Assembly: GCA_030749725.1 (NCBI GenBank)
Contig: JASMJM010000038.1
Span: forward strand, 1 to 58,154
Source of the DNA: Pseudomonadales bacterium
GTDB lineage: Bacteria > Pseudomonadota > Gammaproteobacteria > Pseudomonadales > Azotimanducaceae
Length of the DNA: 58,154 nt
Direction of reading: 5' to 3'
Below the pieces are notes generated by a model. It had not been told where the DNA came from and made no database searches. It saw only the letters and a list, made by a program, of their open reading frames with translations. Shown piece by piece: positions 1-8,315 of this stretch (the stretch's first letter is position 1; every line of letters starts with the position of its first letter). Both the position numbers and the translations under genes were made by a program.

Positions 1-132
1 GAGCGAATCGAGGAGTACATTGACGTGTACAACAGAGATCCAAAGCCATTCGTTTGGACCAAGTCGACAGATGAGATCATCGAGAAGGTGGGCAGAGCCA
101 GAAAGAGACTATTAAATATATGTTCTGTTTAG
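1..132 (+). CDS. IS630-family transposase, C-terminal fragment
   Basis: Frame 1 is open from the first base to TAG at 130-132 (43 residues). The peptide carries the YIDVYNRDPKPFVWTK block and ends in a basic tail rich in R and K, which is the usual C-terminal end of IS630/Tc1-like DDE transposases. The catalytic DDE domain would lie to the left of the window. The neighbouring minus-strand ABC ATPase ends 39 bp away, so the insertion may have separated that ATPase from its permease. Seen: the sequence. Known: the C-terminal motif of the family. Inferred: that an intact element extends leftwards. Confidence 0.75.
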   Translation, partial: ERIEEYIDVYNRDPKPFVWTKSTDEIIEKVGRARKRLLNICSV

Positions 133-141
133 GACAGAACA
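121..141. repeat. Perfect 8-bp inverted repeat over the transposase stop
   Basis: TGTTCTGT and ACAGAACA flank the 5-base loop TTAGG, which contains the last two bases of the TAG stop. It could be part of the element's terminal repeat or a stem-loop at the 3' end of the transposase message. There is no T-run after it, so a classical terminator is less likely. Confidence 0.55.
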
Positions 142-170
142 GTAGGATGCTTGCAGGATAGGCCAACGCA

Positions 171-971
171 TCAGAGAAACTGGTCTCGGACAGAAGCTGT
201 TGGGTTATTTCTGTTTTCCTCTACAATGCGAAAGAACAATTCTTCCAGAGACAGTCCACTGTCGTTAGCTGCCAGGTAAGCACGTAGTTTTTCAAGAGTA
301 CCTGTAACAATCTGTCGGCCCTTGTCGATGATGAGTATCTCGTCGCAGATTGCATCAATCAGCTCCAATTGGTGCGACGATACGATAATGGCTGCCTGAT
401 GCGACTTGGCGCGATCGACGATAGCAGCCTTCATGTTTCGCATGCCGATGGGGTCAAGACCCGTCAGCGGTTCATCCAGAAATATCGCCTTGGGGTCATG
501 CAAAAAGCCCAGACAGATGGCGACCTTTTGTTTCATCCCTCTTGACAGAGTGCCGGGAAGCGATCTTGCTTGATCATTCAACTCAAATGTTGTCAACAGA
601 GATGTTATGCGAGGCCCGATATCTTCAAGTCCATAGATCCTGCCCGCAAAATGCAGATGCTCCTCGACGGTTAGGTGGTCGAACAGATGGGGTGTATCCG
701 GGACAAACGATGACGTGCCTTTCACCAGAACCGGATCCATTTTCACATCGTGTCCATCGACCTTCACTTCGCCGCTGGTTACTGGAATGATCGCGGCCAT
801 GCTTCGCAGCGCTGTGGTCTTGCCGGCGCCGTTAGGGCCAACCAAGCCTAATATCTTGCCGGGATCGACCTTCAGATTCAGATCTGCAAGCGCGCGAAAA
901 TTGCCGTAGGATTTGCACAAGTTGTGGCAGCTGATGCCTCTGTAACTCCATGGGTCCGAGCTTCCTGACAT
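171..971 (-). CDS. ABC-2 type transporter ATP-binding protein (orphan)
   Basis: A 266-residue ABC ATPase. Walker A GPNGAGKTT is at about residues 45-53, the signature is LSRGMKQK rather than LSGGQ, and Walker B with the catalytic Glu reads AIFLDEPLTGLD, followed by a switch His in SSHQ. This pattern is typical of ABC-2 exporter ATPases. The ATG at 971 is chosen because GGAGG lies 5 bases upstream; a longer frame to 998 has no such site. Its partner permease would be expected downstream, to the left, where the transposase fragment sits instead. Substrate unknown. Confidence 0.88.
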   Translation of the reverse strand: MSGSSDPWSYRGISCHNLCKSYGNFRALADLNLKVDPGKILGLVGPNGAGKTTALRSMAAIIPVTSGEVKVDGHDVKMDPVLVKGTSSFVPDTPHLFDHLTVEEHLHFAGRIYGLEDIGPRITSLLTTFELNDQARSLPGTLSRGMKQKVAICLGFLHDPKAIFLDEPLTGLDPIGMRNMKAAIVDRAKSHQAAIIVSSHQLELIDAICDEILIIDKGRQIVTGTLEKLRAYLAANDSGLSLEELFFRIVEENRNNPTASVRDQFL

Positions 972-1172
972 TTTTCCTCCGTGCTGCAGAATACCCACAA
1001 AAAAGGTGGATATCGCACCACTATACGAATTCGGTCGGATTCTTCAACTTCGGTGGGCGTGCCCTCCTGTAGATCGCCACCCTCTTTACTTGGCTGCATA
1101 CTTGCTTTGAAGGCATTAAACGTGCAGCCTTCACGTTTGGTTTTCACCAAGGTAACATGCGAGGAGCCGTCC

Positions 1173-1379
1173 ATGAACGAAGATACTTTCAATACTGCAG
1201 TACGAAAATACCTCAAACAAGTGGGCATCACATCACAGCGCGAGATTGAACAAGCCGTTCAAACTGCGATTCAGGAGGGTACCTTGAGCGGCTCTGAACA
1301 ATTGGTTGCCACCGTGACGCTTGAGATTCCCTCTCTCAGTTTGACCCACAAGATCGATGGCGAGATTGCACTGGAATAG
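1173..1379 (+). CDS. DUF6494 family small protein
   Basis: A 68-residue protein beginning MNEDTFNTAVRKYLKQVG, the conserved start of the DUF6494 family. ATG at 1173 follows GAGGAG at 1161-1166; the open frame runs further upstream but without a ribosome site. It is a mostly helical, soluble protein with no signal peptide. It heads an operon with a small membrane protein and a sodium:solute symporter. Function unknown; the association with a symporter suggests a role near transport, which is inference. Confidence 0.8.
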   Translation: MNEDTFNTAVRKYLKQVGITSQREIEQAVQTAIQEGTLSGSEQLVATVTLEIPSLSLTHKIDGEIALE

Positions 1380-1410
1380 AAACTTTCTGGATTAGATCCA
1401 AGGAGTACCA

Positions 1411-1710
1411 ATGAGTGATCTAGAAAAACAGGAGCTATCCCTTCCCGAGTACCAGGGCGAGAGGGATATGGACGCGTTCTGGAGCGCCGCGAAACTCAAG
1501 AAGGAACCTTCGAAGCAGAAATGGTTTCTGCCAATTCTCATCCTGCTGATTTTGTGTAGTGTGCCGTGGTACCGCAGTGAAGGTCAGATGGGAAGTGTGT
1601 TCCTCGGTTTCCCCGTCTGGATCTGGACCAGCATAATCTGCTCGTTGGGCGTTGCCGTGCTGACCGCTGTCGGGATCCTCGGTTATTGGAAAGACGATGA
1701 CGATGCGTAG
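1411..1710 (+). CDS. Small two-helix inner-membrane protein, symporter partner
   Basis: A 99-residue protein with a charged N-terminus, a hydrophobic helix at about residues 39-54 (FLPILILLILCSVPW), a second at about 67-90, and an acidic tail DDDDA. AAGGAG precedes the ATG by 5 bases. Small two-helix subunits of this general form (DUF3311-like) commonly sit directly before SSS symporter genes and are thought to pair with them. The symporter starts 20 bases downstream. The family name is tentative. Confidence 0.65.
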   Translation: MSDLEKQELSLPEYQGERDMDAFWSAAKLKKEPSKQKWFLPILILLILCSVPWYRSEGQMGSVFLGFPVWIWTSIICSLGVAVLTAVGILGYWKDDDDA

Positions 1711-1730
1711 GACTGTGGGAGTTTTACTCG

Positions 1731-3230
1731 GTGACTGATAGCGCTTACAAACTGGGGACAGCACCAATCGTCGTTCTGGCGGTCTATCTCGTTGTGATGA
1801 TCGCGATCGGCTGGATCGGCAAAGTCAGCAGCAAGGAAAAGTCGCTTCGCGATTTCTACCTCGGTGGATCCAGCTTCGGGGTGTTTGTCCTCTTCCTCAC
1901 GCTTTTTGCCACCCAGTATAGCGGCAACACCATGCTTGGATTTGCCGGACGCTCGTATCGCCAAGGCGGTACCTACGTCGTCAGCATCATGTTCATGGTT
2001 GTGACGATCACCATGATATCGCTTTACGGTCCGCGCCTGTTTCGACTGTCCAGGACATTCGGGTATATCACACCGGCTGACTACATTTACCACCGATTCG
2101 GGTCCCACTGGCTCCGCGTCATCTGTGCCATCCTGCTGTGTTGGGGCCTTGCCAACTATATCCTCGAGCAACTGGTCGCCATGGGCCATGCCGTTGAGGG
2201 ATTGTCCGGTGGCCGCATCGAATTCATGACCGGCGTGATCCTGTTGGTCATCGTCATGCTCATATACGAAACCCTTGGCGGTATGCGTTCGGTAGCCTGG
2301 ACCGATGCGATCCAGGGCGTTCTGCTCTTTGGCGGTTGTTCCATAATCCTCTACATTATTCTGACAACCGAAGGTGGATTGCCCGCGGCGACGGAGACTA
2401 TCGCGACGGAGCAGCCGGACAAACTGCAAGTGCCGGGCTGGGAGGGCATTCGCGCCTGGTTCAGTACCTTGCTGCTACTCATGTTCGGTGTATCGGTGTA
2501 TCCCCACGCCATCCAACGATTCTTCTCTGCGCGTTCTCTGAAAACGTTGCGCATATCGCTGGCAGGGATGGCGTTTATGCCTTTCATCACGACGTTGCTT
2601 GCCTTCGTTCTGGGGTTCATCGCCATCAGCAGGTTTGCGGATCTAACTGCCTTTGAGAGTGACCAGGTAACACTGCTCATGCTGTTGGCCATCGTCAACG
2701 AGAATGACTTCATTCGATGGCTGGTGATCATCGTCTTTGTCGCACTGGTCGCTGCAATTATGTCCACAACGGATTCGGCCCTGCTTTCGATCCAGAGCAT
2801 GATCACCAAAGACATCTACAGCGTTTACATCAATCCGAACGCCAGTCAGCGAAACTTGCTGTGGACCGGAAAAGTTTTCGGTTGGCTCCTCATTGCGTTT
2901 CTAGTCGGCATGACCTGGGTTTCACAGCAGACGGAGAGTTCCATCTGGGCGCTCATCAAACTCAAGTTGGAATTCATGGTCCAGATATCCCCCGTTTTTA
3001 TTCTGGGGCTGTTCTGGCGGCGCTTGTCCCGCGTGCCCATGCTATGCGGTCTCCTGACGGGAACCGGGATTACGCTGGTGCTGTGGGTCGGCGCAGCTCT
3101 CGGCTATTGGGACACGGCTGCACGGTCGCCTTGGGGTATCAGTGCCGGCGTTTGGGGACTTGCCGCCAACTACACCATCTGCTTTGTTGGCGGGCTACTG
3201 TGGCCGGATCAGTGCTCGAAAGCTCATTAG
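1731..3230 (+). CDS. Sodium:solute symporter (SSS family)
   Basis: A 499-residue polytopic membrane protein with about 13 predicted helices. The N-terminal region has the GKVSS..LRDFYLGG segment and ATQYSGNTMLGFAGRSYRQG, typical of SSS/PanF-like Na+ symporters; the STTDSALLSIQSM block matches the Na2-site helix of the family. GTG at 1731 is used, with TGTGGGAG about 9 bases upstream. It is the third gene of an apparent operon. Substrate unknown: a monocarboxylate or small organic acid is plausible but not visible from the sequence. Confidence 0.88.
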   Translation: MTDSAYKLGTAPIVVLAVYLVVMIAIGWIGKVSSKEKSLRDFYLGGSSFGVFVLFLTLFATQYSGNTMLGFAGRSYRQGGTYVVSIMFMVVTITMISLYGPRLFRLSRTFGYITPADYIYHRFGSHWLRVICAILLCWGLANYILEQLVAMGHAVEGLSGGRIEFMTGVILLVIVMLIYETLGGMRSVAWTDAIQGVLLFGGCSIILYIILTTEGGLPAATETIATEQPDKLQVPGWEGIRAWFSTLLLLMFGVSVYPHAIQRFFSARSLKTLRISLAGMAFMPFITTLLAFVLGFIAISRFADLTAFESDQVTLLMLLAIVNENDFIRWLVIIVFVALVAAIMSTTDSALLSIQSMITKDIYSVYINPNASQRNLLWTGKVFGWLLIAFLVGMTWVSQQTESSIWALIKLKLEFMVQISPVFILGLFWRRLSRVPMLCGLLTGTGITLVLWVGAALGYWDTAARSPWGISAGVWGLAANYTICFVGGLLWPDQCSKAH

Positions 3231-3281
3231 CTTTTGCATGCTTGAGTGTCTGGACGAGGCTCGGCATTGGAAACTGGACTT

Positions 3282-4022
3282 TTAGTTCCCGTGAAGATTT
3301 CCAACTCGGATGTTATCGACAACGTGCCACTCATAACCATTCCCAGTTGCCGCCGTGAACCCGAAGTAGCCTTCAAACACTGTATAGTCAGGAACAGCAA
3401 AGTTCGCGACTAACTGCTCGTCATCGTAGTAAACGGTGATTTCCCCCGCGTCGAAAATGATGCGCACGTGGTGCCACTCTTCATTTCGAAGCCCATCGGG
3501 AACAACGGCTGTCGTTAGATGATTGTAGACATTGTCCTTTATCAGGCCGATGTGATGTCCAGGCGGATCACCAGGATTTTCGAACGGATATGTATCAAAC
3601 TCAATTCCGTATCCGTTTCCTCCGAAGGCCAAACCGGTACCGTCTCTAGATGGACTGTCAGGAGCACTTACGAACGAGAAGGTCATTCCGTCCGCACCAC
3701 CTGCCAAGCCGCCGCCATCCCAGATCCTTAGGTCAAACTCGACCCAGAAATCGCGCATCTCAAAAGGAGTATTAAAGAACAGCCTGCCAGTTTGCAGTCT
3801 CGCCGGCTTTGTTAAAACAAAGTACTCATTGGTCGCGTCCCGGTAGGCGTTTCCTTCAATGTGGTATCTGCCTGGCTCAAACGCTCTAAAGTCCTCCGTC
3901 CAGAATGGCATCTCTTCAGGTTCTTCGTTAGTCTGACCAGTCATCGTGCATCCGATTGTCACTGACGAAATGATCAGCAACGCTGCTGCTCTCATTTGTG
4001 GCACTGTCATGCGTCTCACCAT
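3282..4022 (-). CDS. Legume-type lectin-fold lipoprotein
   Basis: A 246-residue protein with a basic start, a hydrophobic segment and a possible lipobox VTIGC at about residues 21-25, so probably membrane-anchored on the periplasmic side. The body has the beta-sandwich signatures of L-type lectin/concanavalin-like domains: DFWVEFDLRIWDGGG, GADGMTFSFV, GYGIEFDTYPF and WHHVRIIFDAGEITVYYDD. These suggest carbohydrate binding. Its start codon directly follows the stop of the upstream SnoaL-like gene, implying translational coupling. An in-frame ATG four codons later is an alternative start. Confidence 0.75.
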   Translation of the reverse strand: MVRRMTVPQMRAAALLIISSVTIGCTMTGQTNEEPEEMPFWTEDFRAFEPGRYHIEGNAYRDATNEYFVLTKPARLQTGRLFFNTPFEMRDFWVEFDLRIWDGGGLAGGADGMTFSFVSAPDSPSRDGTGLAFGGNGYGIEFDTYPFENPGDPPGHHIGLIKDNVYNHLTTAVVPDGLRNEEWHHVRIIFDAGEITVYYDDEQLVANFAVPDYTVFEGYFGFTAATGNGYEWHVVDNIRVGNLHGN

Positions 4023-5174
4023 CTATAGTCCCAGTCGCTCGACCACCTTGTCTGCGCCCGGCCAGTTCTCCATCGTTAGATAGCACCGGTCACGGATGAT
4101 CAAGCCATCCTTATCCAGCATGAGAAACGAAATGAATGGGGCCTCCTTGTCGATGCCATCCTCATTCCAGCAGGCCAGGCCCTCTGCCACCACCTGGTTT
4201 CCCTTGGCATAGGTCAGGGCCAGACGCAGTTGTCTATCCGGTGCTGCCTGCCTGGAAATCTCCTCGACTTCTTTTGATACGCCCAGATTGTAGGAACACT
4301 TCTGCAGCGGCCATTGTGTCCTGAACCGGTCCGGATGGAAAACCTGCCTGTCGAGCTCGGAGTTGCGGGCATCGATCCAGGCCTTTTCGACGATCGACAG
4401 ATTTCGTTTTTCCAGATCGCTGACTTCGACCTTTGTTCGGCGGTCCTTCTGGTATTCGTAGAACCGGTTTATAGCGCCCGTAGTTTCCGGTCGGTACTGT
4501 GGTGCGTTTGCTAGCCCTTGTGTATACCTGCGTCCGGATGGCCAGTTGGACATCTCAATGTAACTTCGGTCCAGCAGGACGGTACCGTCCACATCGTAAA
4601 TCAGCACCGCCACAAAAGCCGTCTCCTTGAGGACCCCATCCTCACTCCAGGTCACGATCAGCTCCACCAGAACCTGATTGCCGACCGGTATGAGTGAAGC
4701 GATCCGCATGGTGCGGTCCGGAAGGCTCACCACGGTCTGCCATGAGGCCTTGGGAGGCGAGTTGCGGGACTTTGCCACGAACGCCCAACCGGTACTTTCC
4801 ATCCACGCATCGAAGTTGACCTGTACCCCTACGGCATCTGCCTTAACACGACTGTTATCCTCTGCAGGCGGTGCGAACATTCCGTCACCCAGTTGATGCA
4901 CCTGCAGCGGCATCTGCAGCACGGAACCGCGATACAAAAACAGATACGCTACATTGCATACGAGGTATTGGTGGTACGCCTGCGTCCACACCGTTTCCGT
5001 GATGGCCTTATTGCGCGCTTCCAGGTCCGTCAGGTCACCGGGAATCACTCTGTCCCTGTAAATAAAGTGCAGGGGTACATTGTCAAAAACGAAGAAGTAG
5101 TCGAGTGCAAGGTTCCTGGTGATCTCCCGATGGAATGCGGCCCTCTCTTGATCTGTTAGCGTCAGCTCTGTCAC
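4023..5174 (-). CDS. Tandem SnoaL/NTF2-like protein of unknown function
   Basis: A 383-residue soluble protein built from two similar halves. The first contains VTWSEDGVLKETAFVAVLIY and the second ACWNEDGIDKEAPFISFLML; each is followed by a D.S/CY...NWP segment. The pattern fits two fused SnoaL/NTF2-like cone domains, a fold that binds small ligands or acts as an isomerase or hydrolase. GTG at 5174 is preceded by AGGAGG. It lies 13 bases after the PEP-synthase-like gene and abuts the lectin gene, so the three probably form one operon. No catalytic residue can be named. Confidence 0.65.
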   Translation of the reverse strand: MTELTLTDQERAAFHREITRNLALDYFFVFDNVPLHFIYRDRVIPGDLTDLEARNKAITETVWTQAYHQYLVCNVAYLFLYRGSVLQMPLQVHQLGDGMFAPPAEDNSRVKADAVGVQVNFDAWMESTGWAFVAKSRNSPPKASWQTVVSLPDRTMRIASLIPVGNQVLVELIVTWSEDGVLKETAFVAVLIYDVDGTVLLDRSYIEMSNWPSGRRYTQGLANAPQYRPETTGAINRFYEYQKDRRTKVEVSDLEKRNLSIVEKAWIDARNSELDRQVFHPDRFRTQWPLQKCSYNLGVSKEVEEISRQAAPDRQLRLALTYAKGNQVVAEGLACWNEDGIDKEAPFISFLMLDKDGLIIRDRCYLTMENWPGADKVVERLGL

Positions 5175-5187
5175 GATTGCCTCCTGG

Positions 5188-8028
5188 TCATTCCGTAGTC
5201 TCTGACGCCAACCGGACCTCGCCGGTGCCGCCGTTCATCGTGATGATTGATCCATCCTCGATGAGCTTCATGGCGTTTGGCAGTGAGATCGCAGGTATGC
5301 CGTATTCCCGCGAGAGGCAGGAGAAGTGTCCGAGCATTCCCCCTGTCTGTGCGACCACGCCGCTGACGACACTGAATGCCGACGTCCAGCCCGGATCGGT
5401 CCCATGACAGATGAGGACATCACCTTTCTCCAGGCGGCCTATGTCCTTCTGGGTGGGGACGATGCGGGCCCGGGCGGTCACTAATCCAGGGCTGGTCCCG
5501 ACGCCCCTCAGAACACCGTCCCCATCGGCTGCCGGATCGAGCGCCAAAGGTACATCGCCCTTGAGAAAAATCGGCGGGTCCTCTTCGTGGGTGAGGAAGC
5601 GGTCGAAGCCTCGCCTGCGGGCAGCGACTTTTGCCCTGGCTAGCGCTTGCGGTTCCTTCCCCTCAAGCAGTTCGCACAGCTCATGGATGGATAGGAAGTA
5701 GAAGTCACGTTCACCTTCCAACAGTCCGCGAGAAACCGTTCTGCGGCCGAGCTCGCTGAGGATCAGCTTTTTGCGGTAGGTCATGGCATCACCCATGGAG
5801 CGACCGTCGTCACGCGACATAAATATCTTCAGGCAGTAGCCCTGCAGAAACTTGAAGATCTCTACCTTTAGATCGCCCATTGGCTGCCTGGCGAGATTCT
5901 CGATCACTTCGGCAGTTGCAGTTTCGCGCCGTTGCACCAGCTTCTCCTCCCGGTCATCGGGAGATTCGACGTCTGCCGTAATCGAGAGCAGACGCAACGC
6001 TTCGTAGTCGAGATTCGGATCCTCGATACGACGCTCATAGTAGATGTCCCGGTCGGCGTGGCCGCGGTAGAAGTTCATCTCCATGAACGCCTCGTACTGG
6101 GAGAGGAAGTCGCGTCCTTCCTGGTGGTTCGCAAGTTCCTCGAAGAACGACACTCCCTTGAATTCCTTGATCAGGGAGAGAAGTTTCTCAGACCTTCTGA
6201 TCGTATCCGACAGCTGCCAGAAATCGTAGTCGTCATGAAACTGCTGGGTTCGCTCAGCAATGCCGCTGATCACCTCTGTAAACGCGTTGGGATTGTCACC
6301 GTCATACCAATGCTGCATCACTGCTTCCAGCAGTGCCTGGATCACGGGGCCATAGAGGAAGAATGCCCCCCAGCCTCCGCCACCTCGACGTGGCGAAGCG
6401 CTTCGTTCCTGCGAACCGTCCTCCTCTCTCGAAGCAATGCGGTCCCTTTCTCTCACGGTAACGCCCCGGAACAGGTTATCAATGTGCTGCCTCAGCTCAT
6501 CGTCGGTAAGTGCCTGCAGCTCCTCTTGACTGGGATGCATGACCTTGACCATGGCGCGCCTTTGTTCATAACCTTCCCCACCTTTGCGCATGATACGTTC
6601 ATTTTTGATCTTGCCATCAATGGAGGTGACACCACCCATTTCCGGACTCTCTATCTCGATCCTTGCGAACATCTTCAGGCATCGCCAGAGATCGAAGGGC
6701 GCGTTCATGGCCTTGTCCAGCTGGGACGGGTGCAGGCGGCTGAGCATCGGTGCCCGTAGGCTCGGCGGAAGCGTGTACTCAGCCATCAGCTCGTCCACCC
6801 GCGTGTTGTAATACATGGTTCCGTGCCGGTACTTCATCCAGCGCATCTCAGCGAGGTCACCGATGCCGAAGGGCTGGTAGTTGCCTGCGGCGGCGGCGTT
6901 GACCCAGTAGCCGCGAATGGACCACATCAGTGGCGTGATCGCCCCGGTCCACCACTCGTCTGCCGCAGCTCGGGTCCAGATCGCGTCCTCTTCCACCGGT
7001 TTTGACGGCCACAGGTCGAGGTCCTCTTCCCAGGTGAAGTCCACACCAGTGACGGGGCGGGACTGCAGCAGGTAAAACGAACCATCCGCGAAGGCCCACT
7101 CGGTATCCTGAGGCAACCCTTCGTAATATGCAGTTACGCGCCGCCCAAGCTCGGCAAGCTCACCCGCCTGTTCATCCGACAGAGTGTGCTCTTCCTGTAG
7201 GGTGGCGGGCACGGGCTCCTGAAGCGTTCCGCTGCCTGCCTCCTGGTCGCGAACCACGCGCAGCTCCTTGCTACCAAGGGTGCGACCTTTTACCTGCAGC
7301 GTGTCCCGGGCAACGATGTACTCATCCGGTGTAACGGCGCCCGATACAATAGCCTCGCCCAATCCCCAGCTCGCGTTGATGACGATCTCATCGGCCCTGG
7401 CATTCATGGGGTTGCCGACGAACATCACGCCGGAAACCTGCGGTTCGACCATGGTCTGGACCACAACGGCGATGCCGATATCACCCTGGTCGAATCCCTT
7501 GTCGTGACGATACGCTGTAACGCGTGCGGTCCACATGGACGCCCAGCAGCGCCGCACTGCATCCAACAGCGCGTCGTCTCCCCTGATATCGAGGTACGTG
7601 TCGTATTGCCCGGCAAAGGATGCACCCTCCAGGTCCTCAGCCGTGCCCGAGGAACGAACGGCCACGTATGGCTCATCGCCGAGCTGCCGGTAGGCCCCGG
7701 CAATCTCTCTCGCCAGACCGTCGGGGAGATTGCAGGCGACGATTGCGTCCCGGATCTTGGCGGTATCCGCCTCCAGCTGATCTGGATCTGCGTAGTCGAG
7801 TGCCATCAGGATTTCCTCGATCTGCCCGGCAAGATTGTTGGCACGGATAAACTCAGCGTAGCCATCCGTGGCAACCACAAACCCGGACGGAACCGGGAAC
7901 CCAGCCTTGACCAACCGTCCCAGACTGGCACCCTTGCCCCCGACCGCGGCAAGCTCGGTCGAGCCATCTTCGCCAAGGACAACGAGATCACTACCTTTCT
8001 GCTGACTGCTTAATGTTGGCTTTGCCAT
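5188..8028 (-). CDS. PEP-synthase/pyruvate phosphate dikinase-like enzyme
   Basis: A 946-residue protein. The N-terminal ATP-grasp pyruvate/PEP-binding domain (about 1-330) contains GGKGASLGRL, VAVRSSGTAEDLEGASFAGQ and the end motif LLQSRPVTG. The C-terminal phosphohistidine swivel domain contains GTDPGWTSAF and GGMLGHFS, whose His901 is the expected phosphate carrier (the usual Ser before it is Gly). The central 500 residues resemble neither a PEP-synthase TIM barrel nor any domain I recognise, so this is more like the rifampin-phosphotransferase type of three-domain PEP-utilising enzyme. AGGAGG precedes ATG at 8028. It heads the minus-strand operon with the SnoaL-like and lectin genes. Confidence 0.8.
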   Translation of the reverse strand: MAKPTLSSQQKGSDLVVLGEDGSTELAAVGGKGASLGRLVKAGFPVPSGFVVATDGYAEFIRANNLAGQIEEILMALDYADPDQLEADTAKIRDAIVACNLPDGLAREIAGAYRQLGDEPYVAVRSSGTAEDLEGASFAGQYDTYLDIRGDDALLDAVRRCWASMWTARVTAYRHDKGFDQGDIGIAVVVQTMVEPQVSGVMFVGNPMNARADEIVINASWGLGEAIVSGAVTPDEYIVARDTLQVKGRTLGSKELRVVRDQEAGSGTLQEPVPATLQEEHTLSDEQAGELAELGRRVTAYYEGLPQDTEWAFADGSFYLLQSRPVTGVDFTWEEDLDLWPSKPVEEDAIWTRAAADEWWTGAITPLMWSIRGYWVNAAAAGNYQPFGIGDLAEMRWMKYRHGTMYYNTRVDELMAEYTLPPSLRAPMLSRLHPSQLDKAMNAPFDLWRCLKMFARIEIESPEMGGVTSIDGKIKNERIMRKGGEGYEQRRAMVKVMHPSQEELQALTDDELRQHIDNLFRGVTVRERDRIASREEDGSQERSASPRRGGGGWGAFFLYGPVIQALLEAVMQHWYDGDNPNAFTEVISGIAERTQQFHDDYDFWQLSDTIRRSEKLLSLIKEFKGVSFFEELANHQEGRDFLSQYEAFMEMNFYRGHADRDIYYERRIEDPNLDYEALRLLSITADVESPDDREEKLVQRRETATAEVIENLARQPMGDLKVEIFKFLQGYCLKIFMSRDDGRSMGDAMTYRKKLILSELGRRTVSRGLLEGERDFYFLSIHELCELLEGKEPQALARAKVAARRRGFDRFLTHEEDPPIFLKGDVPLALDPAADGDGVLRGVGTSPGLVTARARIVPTQKDIGRLEKGDVLICHGTDPGWTSAFSVVSGVVAQTGGMLGHFSCLSREYGIPAISLPNAMKLIEDGSIITMNGGTGEVRLASETTE

Positions 8029-8154
8029 AGTTGCCTCCTGGCTCTCAGTACCTGTTGATGCAGGAATACTACGTTGACCAATCTGTTATGGCAATTGCGG
8101 GGGGTCTCTCGTACGCTTGCGTGGTGCGCTTCGTCTGAGTTACTGGCAAGCTTA

Positions 8155-8182
8155 TTGCTTAAAAAAGAGAACCTGCTACACT
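8155..8182 (+). promoter_or_regulatory. Candidate sigma70 promoter for the ABC exporter operon
   Basis: TTGCTT (8155-8160) and TACACT (8177-8182) are separated by 16 bases in the 287-bp divergent gap before the exporter genes. The match is moderate, so this is a suggestion only. Confidence 0.35.
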
Positions 8183-8315
8183 TGAAGGTTGTCGGTTGGT
8201 TCCTACTGGAGGGTGGGAACCTGCCAGTAGTTGCCTTCTCTACAGCATTCGAGTGTTCTCCCCGGGCGGTAGCTGCTGTCCTCAATCGGGCGAGAACGAG
8301 CAGGAATCTCACAAC

